From assembly GCF_004331465.1 (NCBI RefSeq), contig NZ_SJKB01000013.1, positions 62,001-126,000 on the forward strand: a stretch of DNA of 64,000 nt, given 5' to 3'. Positions 33,982-42,406 of this stretch are shown here, piece after piece (the stretch's first letter is position 1; each line of letters begins with the position of its first letter). Position numbers and translations under genes: made by a program. The notes under the pieces are model-generated. The model did not search any database, was not told where the DNA came from, and saw only the letters and a program-made list of their open reading frames with translations. The DNA is from Kribbella pittospori (GTDB lineage: Bacteria > Actinomycetota > Actinomycetes > Propionibacteriales > Kribbellaceae).

Positions 33982-34598
33982 CGCGGGATCACCTCATGAG
34001 CGATCCGGTTACGGAGGTCGAGGAAGTCCGGCCCATAGATCGTCACGGCATCGCGGACCCAATCCTTGACGATCGGTTCGCCTACGTGGAGGTGGTCGGC
34101 GAGTTCGGCTTCGGTGAGTTCGTAGGTCTGCAGGTGATTGCCACTCCAGGCGTAGACCTGTTCGCCGAGTTCATCCCAGTCAGGCGGCGGGTCATCGGCG
34201 AACTCATGCACGAGAAGGAGGTCGACGTCGCTGTGCAGATCACCGTCGCCGCGGGCTGTCGAGCCGAAAACGCTCGCATGCACCGGCTTGGGAGACCACT
34301 GCTCGATCGCGTCACGCATTCGTTCGAACAACCGCTGGCGCAGTTCCGTCAGCTCCAGTACGACGTTTGCGGCCAGGTGCTGCCGGTTCAGGGCGTACTG
34401 CACGCTGGCACCAACCTCTGTCGCGGTCACCAGCCCGGTGCTGGTCAGACGCCGCAGGACCTTGCGCGTCCCTGACTCGCTTCCGCTGGCGGCAAGCTGA
34501 TGGATCTTTCGGCCGGTGAGCGGTTGTGCTGTCCGAGCAAGCACGGACAGCACTGAACCGTCGAGCGACGGCACCACCGTGCTGATGGGCTGAGACAT
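33978..34598 (-). CDS. Winged-helix MNT-type nucleotidyltransferase (probable antitoxin)
   Basis: The 206-residue protein joins an N-terminal winged-helix DNA-binding domain (about 8-85, including SESGTRKVLRRLTSTGLVTATE) to a minimal nucleotidyltransferase domain (about 98-200). The latter has the G-S-x10-D-x-D motif in VFGSTARGDGDLHSDVDLLLV. The MNT domain probably modifies or neutralises the HEPN partner, and the winged helix probably autoregulates through repeats just upstream. ATG 34598 is chosen because GAGG lies 8 bases upstream; a GTG two codons earlier is too close. Confidence 0.8.
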   Translation of the reverse strand: MSQPISTVVPSLDGSVLSVLARTAQPLTGRKIHQLAASGSESGTRKVLRRLTSTGLVTATEVGASVQYALNRQHLAANVVLELTELRQRLFERMRDAIEQWSPKPVHASVFGSTARGDGDLHSDVDLLLVHEFADDPPPDWDELGEQVYAWSGNHLQTYELTEAELADHLHVGEPIVKDWVRDAVTIYGPDFLDLRNRIAHEVIPR

Positions 34599-34604
34599 AT
34601 CCAC

Positions 34605-34664
34605 ATCCTCACTATAGTGCCGATATCAGTAAAATAGTGAGGATATCCGTACTAAAGTGCGGAT
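34605..34664. promoter_or_regulatory. Operator repeats upstream of the MNT/HEPN operon
   Basis: An 18-bp direct repeat ATAGTGNNGATATCNGTA occurs at 34614-34631 and 34634-34651, with a partial third copy at 34655-34664. An 11-bp inverted repeat (34605-34615 with 34634-34644) is superimposed. The tract is AT-rich relative to its surroundings and touches the ribosome-binding site, which is the expected arrangement for autorepression by the winged-helix protein. Confidence 0.6.
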
Positions 34665-35234
34665 TGGTCGCCCTGCACCTCAGCAGTCGCGGACTGCCGC
34701 ACGGGTTGGTTGAGCACCTGCGGGCGTGCGGCCACCAAGTCCGATGTTCGGAAACAAAGGGCCACCAGGCGACGACAAGTTTCCGGGAAGCCGTCCCGAT
34801 GTACTCGGTCACGAGGTTGGTGACAGGCAGGCGATTCGGGCCGGTGGTCGGGGGGAACCCGGCCTCGTACGGGACCTGGTGGCGGCGCGGGATCTGCGTG
34901 GGGGACGAGCCACAGCCGTTCCGATCGTTCTCTACAGTTGGCGACCCCACCTCGGTCCGACAGTTGTTCGAGGGTCCACAGGGTTCGCGGAAGCACCCGC
35001 AGTCGGGGCGGCGGTAGCCGCAACACTTTGGGTGGGCGGGAGCGACCGCGAGCACGCGACGACAGGAGCGCGCGTAGCGACCGCGTGGGGAATCAACCAC
35101 AGCAGTCCCGAGTGTCCACCTGCCCCGGGACCACGCAGTAGTAGGGGCGGCGGTAGCCGCAACGGCTTGGGCGGGTCAACGCGACCGCGAGCACGCGACG
35201 GCAGGAGCGCGCGCAGCGGCCGCGTAGGGGGCGA
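34665..35234. repeat. Gene-free stretch with two inverted copies of the roughly 135-bp repeat
   Basis: No gene is supported. After about 290 bases without recognisable content come two copies of the repeat seen at 33011-33573, in reverse orientation, at about 34953-35086 and 35116-35225. The second ends 9 bases before the TetR stop codon. The HEPN/MNT operon is thus flanked by oppositely oriented members of the same family. Confidence 0.8.
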
Positions 35235-35834
35235 CTACAGCTTGCGCAACAGGTGGAGCGCTTCGATGGCGTGGGCGACCAGTTCCTTGTCGGTCGTCTG
35301 CCGGTCCTTCTCGGGAAGGCCGGACCATTCGATGGCGAGGTCTTCGGTGTACGCGAGCCACGCATGCACCCGCATGTACTCGCTCGAGGCGGGCACCTCG
35401 GCGACCTCAGGAAGGCCCAGATACGTCAGCACACGCTTCGTCAACCCAGCGCGGGTCTCGTCGTACACCTTCACCGCGTAGTCATCCCCGCCGGCCGCAC
35501 CGCGCACGAAGGAGATGTACGCCGTGCGCCGCCGGGTGATGAAGGCGACGAACTGGATCAGCATCTCGTGCAGTTGTTCGTCGGGCGGGAGGGAGTCGTC
35601 CGGTTTGGTGACGCGCAGGAGGCGGCGGCCGGCGGCTGAGATGACGGCGACGTAGTAGTCGCGCTTACTCGGGAAGTAGTGGAACAGCAGGCTGCGGGAG
35701 ATTCCGGCCTGCCCGGCGATCGCGTCGATCGACAGCTCGTGGATCGGCTGAGTGCGCAGCATCATCAGGCCGATCCGGACCAGTTGCTTTCTGCGGTCCT
35801 CCGCTGTCAGTCGGTGATCCATGCTATTGAGCAT
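35235..35834 (-). CDS. TetR family transcriptional regulator
   Basis: The 199-residue protein has a TetR N-terminal helix-turn-helix (ELSIDAIAGQAGISRSLLFHYFPSKRDYYVAVI) and a helical ligand-binding domain. It faces the acyl-CoA dehydrogenase operon and probably represses it, released by an acyl-CoA or related effector. Starts at 35834 and 35822 are both possible. The start codons lie within a small inverted repeat that may be the operator. Confidence 0.9.
   Translation of the reverse strand: MLNSMDHRLTAEDRRKQLVRIGLMMLRTQPIHELSIDAIAGQAGISRSLLFHYFPSKRDYYVAVISAAGRRLLRVTKPDDSLPPDEQLHEMLIQFVAFITRRRTAYISFVRGAAGGDDYAVKVYDETRAGLTKRVLTYLGLPEVAEVPASSEYMRVHAWLAYTEDLAIEWSGLPEKDRQTTDKELVAHAIEALHLLRKL
35821..35834. 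promoter_or_regulatory. Possible TetR operator half of the divergent promoter
   Basis: ATGCT-ATTG-AGCAT is a 5-4-5 inverted repeat covering the candidate TetR start codons, 46 bases upstream of the dehydrogenase gene. The short length makes this tentative. Confidence 0.3.
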
Positions 35835-35879
35835 TGCTTAGGGGCTGAGCTACGGTCAAGGCAACCCGAAGGAGTCTTG

Positions 35880-37115
35880 ATGGGATTCGAACCTTCCGCC
35901 CGGGCGAGTGAGCTGATCGGCCGGGTAGCGGAGTTCATCCGGACTGAGATCGAGCCGGTCGAGGCGGAGTTGCAGGCCGCGACCCAGGCGGCCGCCGATC
36001 CGTGGCAGCCGCAGCCTGTGTTCGCGGAGCTGCAGGCCAAGGCTCGCAAGCAGGGACTCTGGAATCTGTTCCTCCCGCCGGCCGAGCCCGGCAACGAGCA
36101 GTACGGCGAGGGCCTGCCCAACCTGGACTACGCCCCGATCGCGGAGCTCACCGGCCGGTCGTTCCTGGCGCCGTACGTCTTCAACTGCAACGCACCCGAC
36201 ACCGGCAACATGGAAGTGCTGCTCCGGTACGGCGACGCCGAGCAGAAGAAGCAGTGGTTGGAGCCGCTGCTCGACGGCGCGATCCGGTCGGCGTTCTGTA
36301 TGACGGAGCCGGACGTCGCGTCGGCGGATGCGACCAACATGGCGGCGACCGCGGTCATCGAGGGCGGCGAGGTCGTCATCAACGGACGCAAGTGGTGGAG
36401 CACCGGCGTCGGTCACCCGGACTGCCAGCTGCTGATCTTCATGGGCCTCACCGATCCGGACGCCCCTCGGTACGCGCGGCACACGATGGTGCTCGTTCCG
36501 CGGGACACCCCTGGTGTGAAGGTCGAGCGTTTGCTCCCGACGATGCACCGGTACGACGAGCCACACGGGCACGGTGAGGTGTCGTTCACCGATGTCCGCG
36601 TGCCGGCGTCGAACATCCTGGTCGGGCCGGGACGCGCGTTCGAGATCGCGCAGGGACGGCTGGGTCCGGGCCGCGTGCACCACTGCATGCGGTTGATCGG
36701 TCTGGCGGAGAAGGCGCTCGAGCTCGCGCTGGAGCGCGGCACCACCCGGACCGCGTTCGGTAAGCCGATCGTCAACCTCGGCGGCAACCGGGAGCGGATC
36801 GCGGACGCGCGGATCGCGATCAACCAGGCCCGGTTGCTCGTGCTGCACACGGCGTACCTGCTGGACACCGAGGGGCTGGCGGGTGCGTTGAGCGAGGTGA
36901 GCCAGATCAAGGTCGCGGTGCCGCGGATGGCGCAGGACGTGATCGACATGGCGATCCAGTTGCACGGTGGCGGCGGGCTGTCGGACGACTTCCCGCTCGC
37001 GGCCGCGTGGACGAGTGCACGGGCGTTGCGGCTGGCGGACGGGCCCGACGAGGTGCACCGTGGAGTCATCGCCAGGCTCGAACTGGCGTCGTACCTGCCC
37101 CGGGAGGTCAAGTGA
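35880..37115 (+). CDS. Acyl-CoA dehydrogenase (ACAD10/11-like group)
   Basis: The 411-residue flavoenzyme has CMTEPDVASADATNM, the FAD-binding WWSTGVGHPD segment, RTAFGKPIVNLGGNRERIADARI and IQLHGGGGLSDDFPLA. The N-terminus starts after a GAAGGAG box. In this subgroup the dehydrogenase is often encoded with an APH-like kinase, as it is two genes downstream. First gene of a six-gene operon facing the TetR gene. Confidence 0.9.
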   Translation: MGFEPSARASELIGRVAEFIRTEIEPVEAELQAATQAAADPWQPQPVFAELQAKARKQGLWNLFLPPAEPGNEQYGEGLPNLDYAPIAELTGRSFLAPYVFNCNAPDTGNMEVLLRYGDAEQKKQWLEPLLDGAIRSAFCMTEPDVASADATNMAATAVIEGGEVVINGRKWWSTGVGHPDCQLLIFMGLTDPDAPRYARHTMVLVPRDTPGVKVERLLPTMHRYDEPHGHGEVSFTDVRVPASNILVGPGRAFEIAQGRLGPGRVHHCMRLIGLAEKALELALERGTTRTAFGKPIVNLGGNRERIADARIAINQARLLVLHTAYLLDTEGLAGALSEVSQIKVAVPRMAQDVIDMAIQLHGGGGLSDDFPLAAAWTSARALRLADGPDEVHRGVIARLELASYLPREVK

Positions 37116-37891
37116 GCCGCGTCCTCGTCACCGGCGGCGCCAGCGGGCTGGGCGCCGCGCTGGTCTCCCGGTTCGTTGCCGAAGGCCACCAGGTGCTCTG
37201 CACGGATGTCGCCGAAGAAGGGCCCAAAGACTATCTGCAGCTGAACGTCCGCAGCCCCGAGGACTGGGCCGCGGCGGTCGAGTGGTGTGAGCAGAACTGG
37301 GGCGGCCTCGACATCCTGGTGAACAACGCCGGGATCGCGACCGGCGGCCGGATCGACGTCGAGACCCTCGACGAGTGGGACCGAGTCGTCGACATCAACC
37401 TGATGGGTGTCGTCCGCGGCTGTCGTGCGTTCACGCCCGTCTTCAAGCGGCAGCGCTCGGGGCACATCGTCAACACCGCATCCGCGGCCGGTCTGGTCCA
37501 CCCGCCGATGATGAGCTCGTACAACACGGTCAAGGCCGGTGTCGTCGCGCTCTCGGAGACGCTGTCGCACGAGCTGCACCCGTACGGCGTGAACGTCTCG
37601 GTCGTCTGTCCGTCGTTCTTCCGGACGAATCTCGGCGACTCGATCCAGGGCGAGGACACCTCGATGGCCGCCACTGCGCGGCAGCTGATCGAGAAGTCGC
37701 CGCGGACGGCGGACGACATCGCGGCCGGTGTGATCACCGGGATCAAGAAGAAGCAGTTCCTGATCATCCCGGATCGGCCGGCGCTGATGGCGTGGCGCAC
37801 CAAGCGGTTCGCCCGGCCGCTGTACGACCGGCAGATGCGCAAGATCGCCGCCCGGGCTCGCGAGCGCGCCGAGGCCGCCGCTCGTGGGTGA
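37112..37891 (+). CDS. Short-chain dehydrogenase/reductase
   Basis: The 259-residue classical SDR has the Rossmann motif TGGASGLGAALV, NNAG (VNNAGIATGG), Ser in NTASAAG and the YxxxK catalytic pair in SSYNTVKAG. It starts at GTG on a GTGA overlap with the dehydrogenase stop, so translation is coupled. Possible role: oxidation or reduction of a hydroxyacyl intermediate. Confidence 0.9.
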   Translation: MSRVLVTGGASGLGAALVSRFVAEGHQVLCTDVAEEGPKDYLQLNVRSPEDWAAAVEWCEQNWGGLDILVNNAGIATGGRIDVETLDEWDRVVDINLMGVVRGCRAFTPVFKRQRSGHIVNTASAAGLVHPPMMSSYNTVKAGVVALSETLSHELHPYGVNVSVVCPSFFRTNLGDSIQGEDTSMAATARQLIEKSPRTADDIAAGVITGIKKKQFLIIPDRPALMAWRTKRFARPLYDRQMRKIAARARERAEAAARG

Positions 37892-38933
37892 TGGCGCGCG
37901 GGCGGTCCGCGAGGAAGACGCCTTCGACGTACCGGCGGTGGACCGCTGGCTCCGGCAGCAGACCGAGCTGCCGGCCGGGCTGCCGGAGGTCAAGCAGTTC
38001 TCCGGCGGCGCGTCCAACCTGACCTATCTCTTGCAGTACGACGGCCACGACCTGATCCTGCGCCGCCCGCCGGCCGGGACCAAGGCCAAGGGCGCGCACG
38101 ACATGGGCCGCGAGTACCGGATCCAGGCCGGCCTCAAACCGGTCTTTCCGTACGTCCCGACCATGGTTGCCCACTGCAACGACGACGCGGTGATCGGTTC
38201 CGAGTTCTACGTGATGGAGCGGATCGCCGGCACCATTCCGCGGACGTCGGCGCTCGGCGTGGACCTGACCGCCGACCAGACCCGGCAGCTCGGCTACACG
38301 CTGATCGACACCCTGGTCGAGTTGCACGCGGTCGATGCCGACGCCGCCGGTCTGACCGACCTCGGCCGCGGCGCGGGGTACGTCGAACGCCAGGTCAAGG
38401 GCTGGTCGGATCGGTACCGCAAGGCCAAGACCTGGAACGTGCCGAGCTACGAGCGCGTGATGGCGTGGCTGGCCGAGAACCAACCGGCCGACGTTCGTAC
38501 CTGCGTCATCCACAACGACTTCCGCCTCGACAACGTGGTGCTGGCACCGGACGACCCGCTCCGGGTGGTCGGCGTTCTCGACTGGGAGCTCGCGACCCTC
38601 GGCGACCCGTTGATGGACCTCGGCAGCGCGATGGCGTACTGGGTCCAGGCGGACGACGACTGGGCGTTCCGCCGGTTCCGCCTGCAGCCGTCCGACGTAC
38701 CCGGCATGCTGACGCGGGACGAGATCGTCGCGTACTACCTCGAGCGGTCCGGACTGAAGCCGGAGAACTGGGCCTTCTACGAGGTGTTCGGGCTGTTCCG
38801 GCTGGCGGTGATCGCGCAGCAGATCTACTACCGCTACCACCACAAGCAGACCCACAACCCGCGGTTCAAGACCATGTGGAGGCCGGTCAACCTGCTCGAG
38901 TGGCGCTGCCGCCGGATCATGCGGCGGGCCTGA
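37884..38933 (+). CDS. Aminoglycoside-phosphotransferase-fold kinase (ACAD10/LvaA-like)
   Basis: The 349-residue APH-type kinase has GGASNLTYLL at the nucleotide loop, LRRPPAG, catalytic CVIHNDFRLDNVVL and the metal-binding GVLDWELATLGDP. This group is fused to acyl-CoA dehydrogenases in ACAD10/11 and phosphorylates 4-hydroxyacyl-CoAs in the levulinate pathway (LvaA). It overlaps the SDR gene by 8 bases. Confidence 0.88.
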   Translation: MGDGARAVREEDAFDVPAVDRWLRQQTELPAGLPEVKQFSGGASNLTYLLQYDGHDLILRRPPAGTKAKGAHDMGREYRIQAGLKPVFPYVPTMVAHCNDDAVIGSEFYVMERIAGTIPRTSALGVDLTADQTRQLGYTLIDTLVELHAVDADAAGLTDLGRGAGYVERQVKGWSDRYRKAKTWNVPSYERVMAWLAENQPADVRTCVIHNDFRLDNVVLAPDDPLRVVGVLDWELATLGDPLMDLGSAMAYWVQADDDWAFRRFRLQPSDVPGMLTRDEIVAYYLERSGLKPENWAFYEVFGLFRLAVIAQQIYYRYHHKQTHNPRFKTMWRPVNLLEWRCRRIMRRA

Positions 38934-39601
38934 TGGCCGTCATCTACCTCGTCCGGCACGCTCAGGCGTCCTTCCGTCAGGCCGACTACGACCAGCTCTC
39001 GCCGCAGGGTGAGGAACAGGCGACCGTGCTCGGCAAGGCTCTGCTCGCCCGTGGGGTGACCGCGGATCTGGTGCTGCGCGGTTCGATGCGGCGGCACGCC
39101 CAGACCGCGGCGCTTGCGCTGGCCGAAGCGACTGCGGAAGAGGACAAGGGGTTCGACGAGTTCGATCACACCGAGCTGATCGTGGCGCACAAGCCCGCCT
39201 ACAAGCGGCGTGCGGTGATGCTGGCCGACCTCGCGCGGACCGGGCACCCGGAGCGTGCCTTCCAGCAGATGTTCACAGCCGCCACTCAGCGCTGGGTCGA
39301 GGGCGGTGACGGCTACACCGAGACGTTCCGTGCCTTCTGCGAGCGCTCCGAGGCCGCAGTACGTCGTACTGCCGAGCGACTGGGCAAGGGCGAGACCGCT
39401 GTGGTCTTCACGTCGGGTGGTCCGATCGCGGCCGTGGTGAGCCGGCTGCTGTCCGGCGGCGACCAGCTGTGGTCGCGGCTCAATCCGATCACGATCAACA
39501 CCGCGATCACCAAGGTCGTGTCCGGCCGGAGCGGGCTGACTGTGGTGAGCTACAACGAGCACGGGCATCTCGACGGCACCGAGTTGCTCTCCTACAGATA
39601 A
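38933..39601 (+). CDS. Histidine phosphatase family protein
   Basis: The 222-residue phosphoglycerate-mutase-like phosphatase has the LVRHAQAS catalytic motif at the N-terminus and second-half motifs GSMRRHAQTA and VFTSGGPIAAV in place of the usual GH loop. Its start shares one base with the kinase stop (TGATG). A phosphatase next to the kinase may act on the same phosphorylated acyl intermediate or clean up side products. Confidence 0.85.
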   Translation: MAVIYLVRHAQASFRQADYDQLSPQGEEQATVLGKALLARGVTADLVLRGSMRRHAQTAALALAEATAEEDKGFDEFDHTELIVAHKPAYKRRAVMLADLARTGHPERAFQQMFTAATQRWVEGGDGYTETFRAFCERSEAAVRRTAERLGKGETAVVFTSGGPIAAVVSRLLSGGDQLWSRLNPITINTAITKVVSGRSGLTVVSYNEHGHLDGTELLSYR

Positions 39602-39609
39602 GGCTCCCA

Positions 39610-40356
39610 ATGAGACGGAACATCTTGATCACCGGCGCGAGTGCCGGACTGGGGGAGGAGATGGCCCGGCAGTTCGCTGCCAAGGGCCACAACCTGGCGC
39701 TCACCGCGCGCCGCGAGGACCGGCTGGAGGCACTCCGGGCCGAGCTGATCGAGCGGCATCCCGGGCTGACCGTGGTGATCCACAAGCTCGACGTCACCGA
39801 TCACGAGCAGGTCTTCGAGGTGTTCCGCAAGGCCGATGCCGAGCTGGGTCAGCTCGATCGGGTCATCGTGAACGCCGGCCTCGGGAAGGGCGCACCGCTC
39901 GGCACCGGGCGGTTCGACGCGAACCTGCAGACGGCGGAGACCAACTTCGTCGGCGCACTCGCCCAGGCCGAGGCGGCGATGGAGCTGTTCCGGGCGCGGA
40001 ACGCCGGGCACCTCGTGTTCATTTCGTCCGTCTCGGCGGTGCGCGGGTTGCCGAAGACGGTCACGACGTACGCCGCGACGAAGGCCGGTGTCGCCGCGCT
40101 GGCCGAAGGGCTCCGGCTGGAACTGCTCCGCAAGCCGATCAAGGTCAGCACGATCTTCCCGGGCTACATTCGCTCGGAGATGAACGAGCATGTCACGAAC
40201 ACCCCGCTGATCGTCGACACTGTTCCCGGCGTACGGGCGATTGTCGCGGCGATCGAGGCCGAGAAGGCGACGGCGTACGTGCCGCCGTGGCCGTGGAGCC
40301 CGCTCGCCCGGGTGATGCGGTACGCACCACTGCCGTGGCTGAAGAGGATGATCTGA
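39610..40356 (+). CDS. Short-chain dehydrogenase/reductase
   Basis: This 248-residue classical SDR has TGASAGLGEEMARQFAAKGHNLALTARR, VNAG, the catalytic Ser in FISSVSAVRG and Y-x3-K in TTYAATKAG. The C-terminal hydrophobic stretch (PWPWSPLARVMRYAPLPW) suggests membrane association. It starts 8 bases after the phosphatase gene. Confidence 0.9.
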   Translation: MRRNILITGASAGLGEEMARQFAAKGHNLALTARREDRLEALRAELIERHPGLTVVIHKLDVTDHEQVFEVFRKADAELGQLDRVIVNAGLGKGAPLGTGRFDANLQTAETNFVGALAQAEAAMELFRARNAGHLVFISSVSAVRGLPKTVTTYAATKAGVAALAEGLRLELLRKPIKVSTIFPGYIRSEMNEHVTNTPLIVDTVPGVRAIVAAIEAEKATAYVPPWPWSPLARVMRYAPLPWLKRMI

Positions 40357-41312
40357 TGCGTTGGGGCTTGACCGTTCCGTTGACCGGTGTGCCGTTGCGC
40401 GACCACCGGCCGCTGGTCGCCGAGCTGGCGTCGCTGGGCTACACCGATCTGTGGTCGGCCGAGGTGGCCGGGGCGGACGCGTTCACGCCGCTGGTGCTGG
40501 CGTCCGAGTGGGATGAACGGTTGCGGCTGGGGACTGCCGTCGTACCCGTGCACACGCGGGGTCCGGCTGCGTTGGCGATGAGTGCGGCCGCGTTGGCGGA
40601 GTTGGCGCCGGGGCGGTTCGTGCTCGGGATCGGGGCGTCGTCGGAGACCATCGTGACCGGGTGGAACGGGATCGCGTACGACCCGCCGCTGGCGCGGACC
40701 CGCGACGTACTGCGGTTCCTGCGGCAGGCGTTCGCCGGAGAGCGGGTGGATGGGGAGTTCGACAGCTTCACCATCCAGCGGTTCCGGCTGGAGAAGGCAC
40801 CCGACGTACCGCCGGCGATCATGCTCGCGGCGCTGCGGCCGCAGATGCTGAAGCTGGCCGCGCGGGAAGCGGACGGCGCGATCACCAACTGGCTGTCGGC
40901 CGACGACGTACGGCAGGTGCGGGCCGAGCTCGGGCCGGACAAGGAACTGGCCGCGCGGATCTTCGTCTGCGTCACCGAGGACGCGGAGATGGCGCGCAAC
41001 ATCGGCCGCTACCTGATCGCGACCTACCTGACCGTGCCCGGGTACGCCGCCTTCCACGACTGGCTCGGCCGGGGCGCCGCGATGAAGGAGATGCGCGAGG
41101 CCTGGGCCGCGGGCGACCGGAACGCCGCGATGGCCGCCGTACCGATCGAGGTGCTGGACGACCTGATCGTCCACGGCACCCCGGACGAGTGCCGCGACCA
41201 CATCGGCCGGTACGTCGCCAACGGCCTGGACACCCCGATCATCGCGACCCTGCCGACCGGCACCGACCTGCTCGACACCGCCCGCGCCCTCGCGCCGCTC
41301 AGCCTGGGCTGA
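40356..41312 (+). CDS. LLM-class (probably F420-dependent) oxidoreductase
   Basis: The 318-residue TIM-barrel protein of the luciferase-like family has MRWGLTVPLTG at the N-terminus, LRLGTAVVPVHTRGPAALA, RFVLGIGASSE and HGTPDECRDHIGRY. Such enzymes usually use F420 in actinobacteria. It starts at TGATG, one base into the SDR stop. Last gene of the operon; its 3' end overlaps the convergent gene by 14 bases. Confidence 0.88.
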   Translation: MRWGLTVPLTGVPLRDHRPLVAELASLGYTDLWSAEVAGADAFTPLVLASEWDERLRLGTAVVPVHTRGPAALAMSAAALAELAPGRFVLGIGASSETIVTGWNGIAYDPPLARTRDVLRFLRQAFAGERVDGEFDSFTIQRFRLEKAPDVPPAIMLAALRPQMLKLAAREADGAITNWLSADDVRQVRAELGPDKELAARIFVCVTEDAEMARNIGRYLIATYLTVPGYAAFHDWLGRGAAMKEMREAWAAGDRNAAMAAVPIEVLDDLIVHGTPDECRDHIGRYVANGLDTPIIATLPTGTDLLDTARALAPLSLG

Positions 41313-41901
41313 CCGAGAAGGCGCGGACGCAGATCGGCTCCGGCGCGAGCTGCTGGATCACGACGATGCCCGACACCGTCGAGCCTTTGGTGGTGCCCGA
41401 CAACTGGACGACGAACGTGATCTGCTGACCGATCGGGGTCGGCCCCGCGGCCAGGCGGGTCGGCGGCTTCAGGTACTGCTGCATCAGGAAGGGGATCACC
41501 TGCTTCGCGCTCCGGCACGCCAACGCGGTCGCCGCGTTGGGGTTGTTGGCGTTGAGCTGAGCAACGAAACGCCGGGCCACGCCGGCGACGGTTGCCGCCG
41601 GCTTCGGTGCGGGTGACTGGGTCGTCGACGGCCTGGTCGTCGGCTTGCCCGTGGGCACCGGGATCGTCTTGGTCGGGAGCTTGATCGACGGGTTGGGCGT
41701 GTTGACCGCGACCGAGGTGACTTTGGTGGGTGCCGAAGTGGGCGTCTGCCGGCCGGAGATCAGCCTGGCGACGAGGACGCCGCCGGTGATCAGGACCCCG
41801 ACCAGGAGTGCCACGAGCAGGGTGATGATCAGACCGGCTCGGTTCTTGCGAGGTGGTTGTCCGTAGTTGGGCGCGGCCGGTCCGCCCGGTGGGTAGCTCA
41901 C
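41299..41901 (-). CDS. Membrane-anchored protein of unknown function
   Basis: The 200-residue protein has a Pro/Gly-rich cytoplasmic N-terminus, one membrane helix (about 22-46), a Thr/Pro-rich linker (about 50-100) and a C-terminal domain of about 95 residues with two cysteines (ALACRSA, EPICVRA). The plan resembles actinobacterial NTF2/DUF4878-like anchored proteins. GTG start. Confidence 0.65.
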   Translation of the reverse strand: MSYPPGGPAAPNYGQPPRKNRAGLIITLLVALLVGVLITGGVLVARLISGRQTPTSAPTKVTSVAVNTPNPSIKLPTKTIPVPTGKPTTRPSTTQSPAPKPAATVAGVARRFVAQLNANNPNAATALACRSAKQVIPFLMQQYLKPPTRLAAGPTPIGQQITFVVQLSGTTKGSTVSGIVVIQQLAPEPICVRAFSVSPG

Positions 41902-41926
41902 CTACTCAGTTTCGCCAGACGCGGGG

Positions 41927-42328
41927 TCAGCTGAGCCGGTGCTCGGCGAGCCAGGTGGTGGCGCGGCGGTTGGAGGCCTGGGCGAGCCAGGCGTCCTGGA
42001 CGATCTCGGTCAATTCCTGCTTGGTGAGCTCGCCGATCCGGCTCGCCCGGACGAGGACCGACGGGTGGCCGTCGAAGTGCGGGGTGGTGAAGAACGGGTT
42101 CGATTCGTCCGACACCAGCGCGAGCTTGTCGTCCTGGGACTCCACCCAGAACACGATCACGTCGTCGTACCGCTCGCCCGTGTCCGGGTCAAACGCGTCC
42201 GGCCGCGCCGTCCGGAAGAACACGAACGACTTCCCGCCGACCTGGTACACCGGGCGTTCGCTGTCGGTGTCCTTCTTCCAGACGGTGACATGCGGCATCC
42301 CGAGCGCCACCTCATGCACATCCGCCAC
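41927..42328 (-). CDS. MmcQ/YjbR family protein
   Basis: The 133-residue protein has VHEVALGMPHVTVWK, GKSFVFFRTAR and the C-terminal ELVQDAWLAQAS-type helix of the MmcQ/YjbR (cyanophage-MotB-like) family, which is DNA-associated in some members but of unknown role. GTG 42328 follows GGAGAGC; an upstream TTG-started extension is arginine-rich. Confidence 0.8.
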   Translation of the reverse strand: MADVHEVALGMPHVTVWKKDTDSERPVYQVGGKSFVFFRTARPDAFDPDTGERYDDVIVFWVESQDDKLALVSDESNPFFTTPHFDGHPSVLVRASRIGELTKQELTEIVQDAWLAQASNRRATTWLAEHRLS

Positions 42329-42406
42329 TCGCGCTCTCCGCCCGGCCACACGCCGAGTTAACCAGGTAGGCAAACGGATCGCGAGGGGCACTTGCTGCAT
42401 TCGGCC

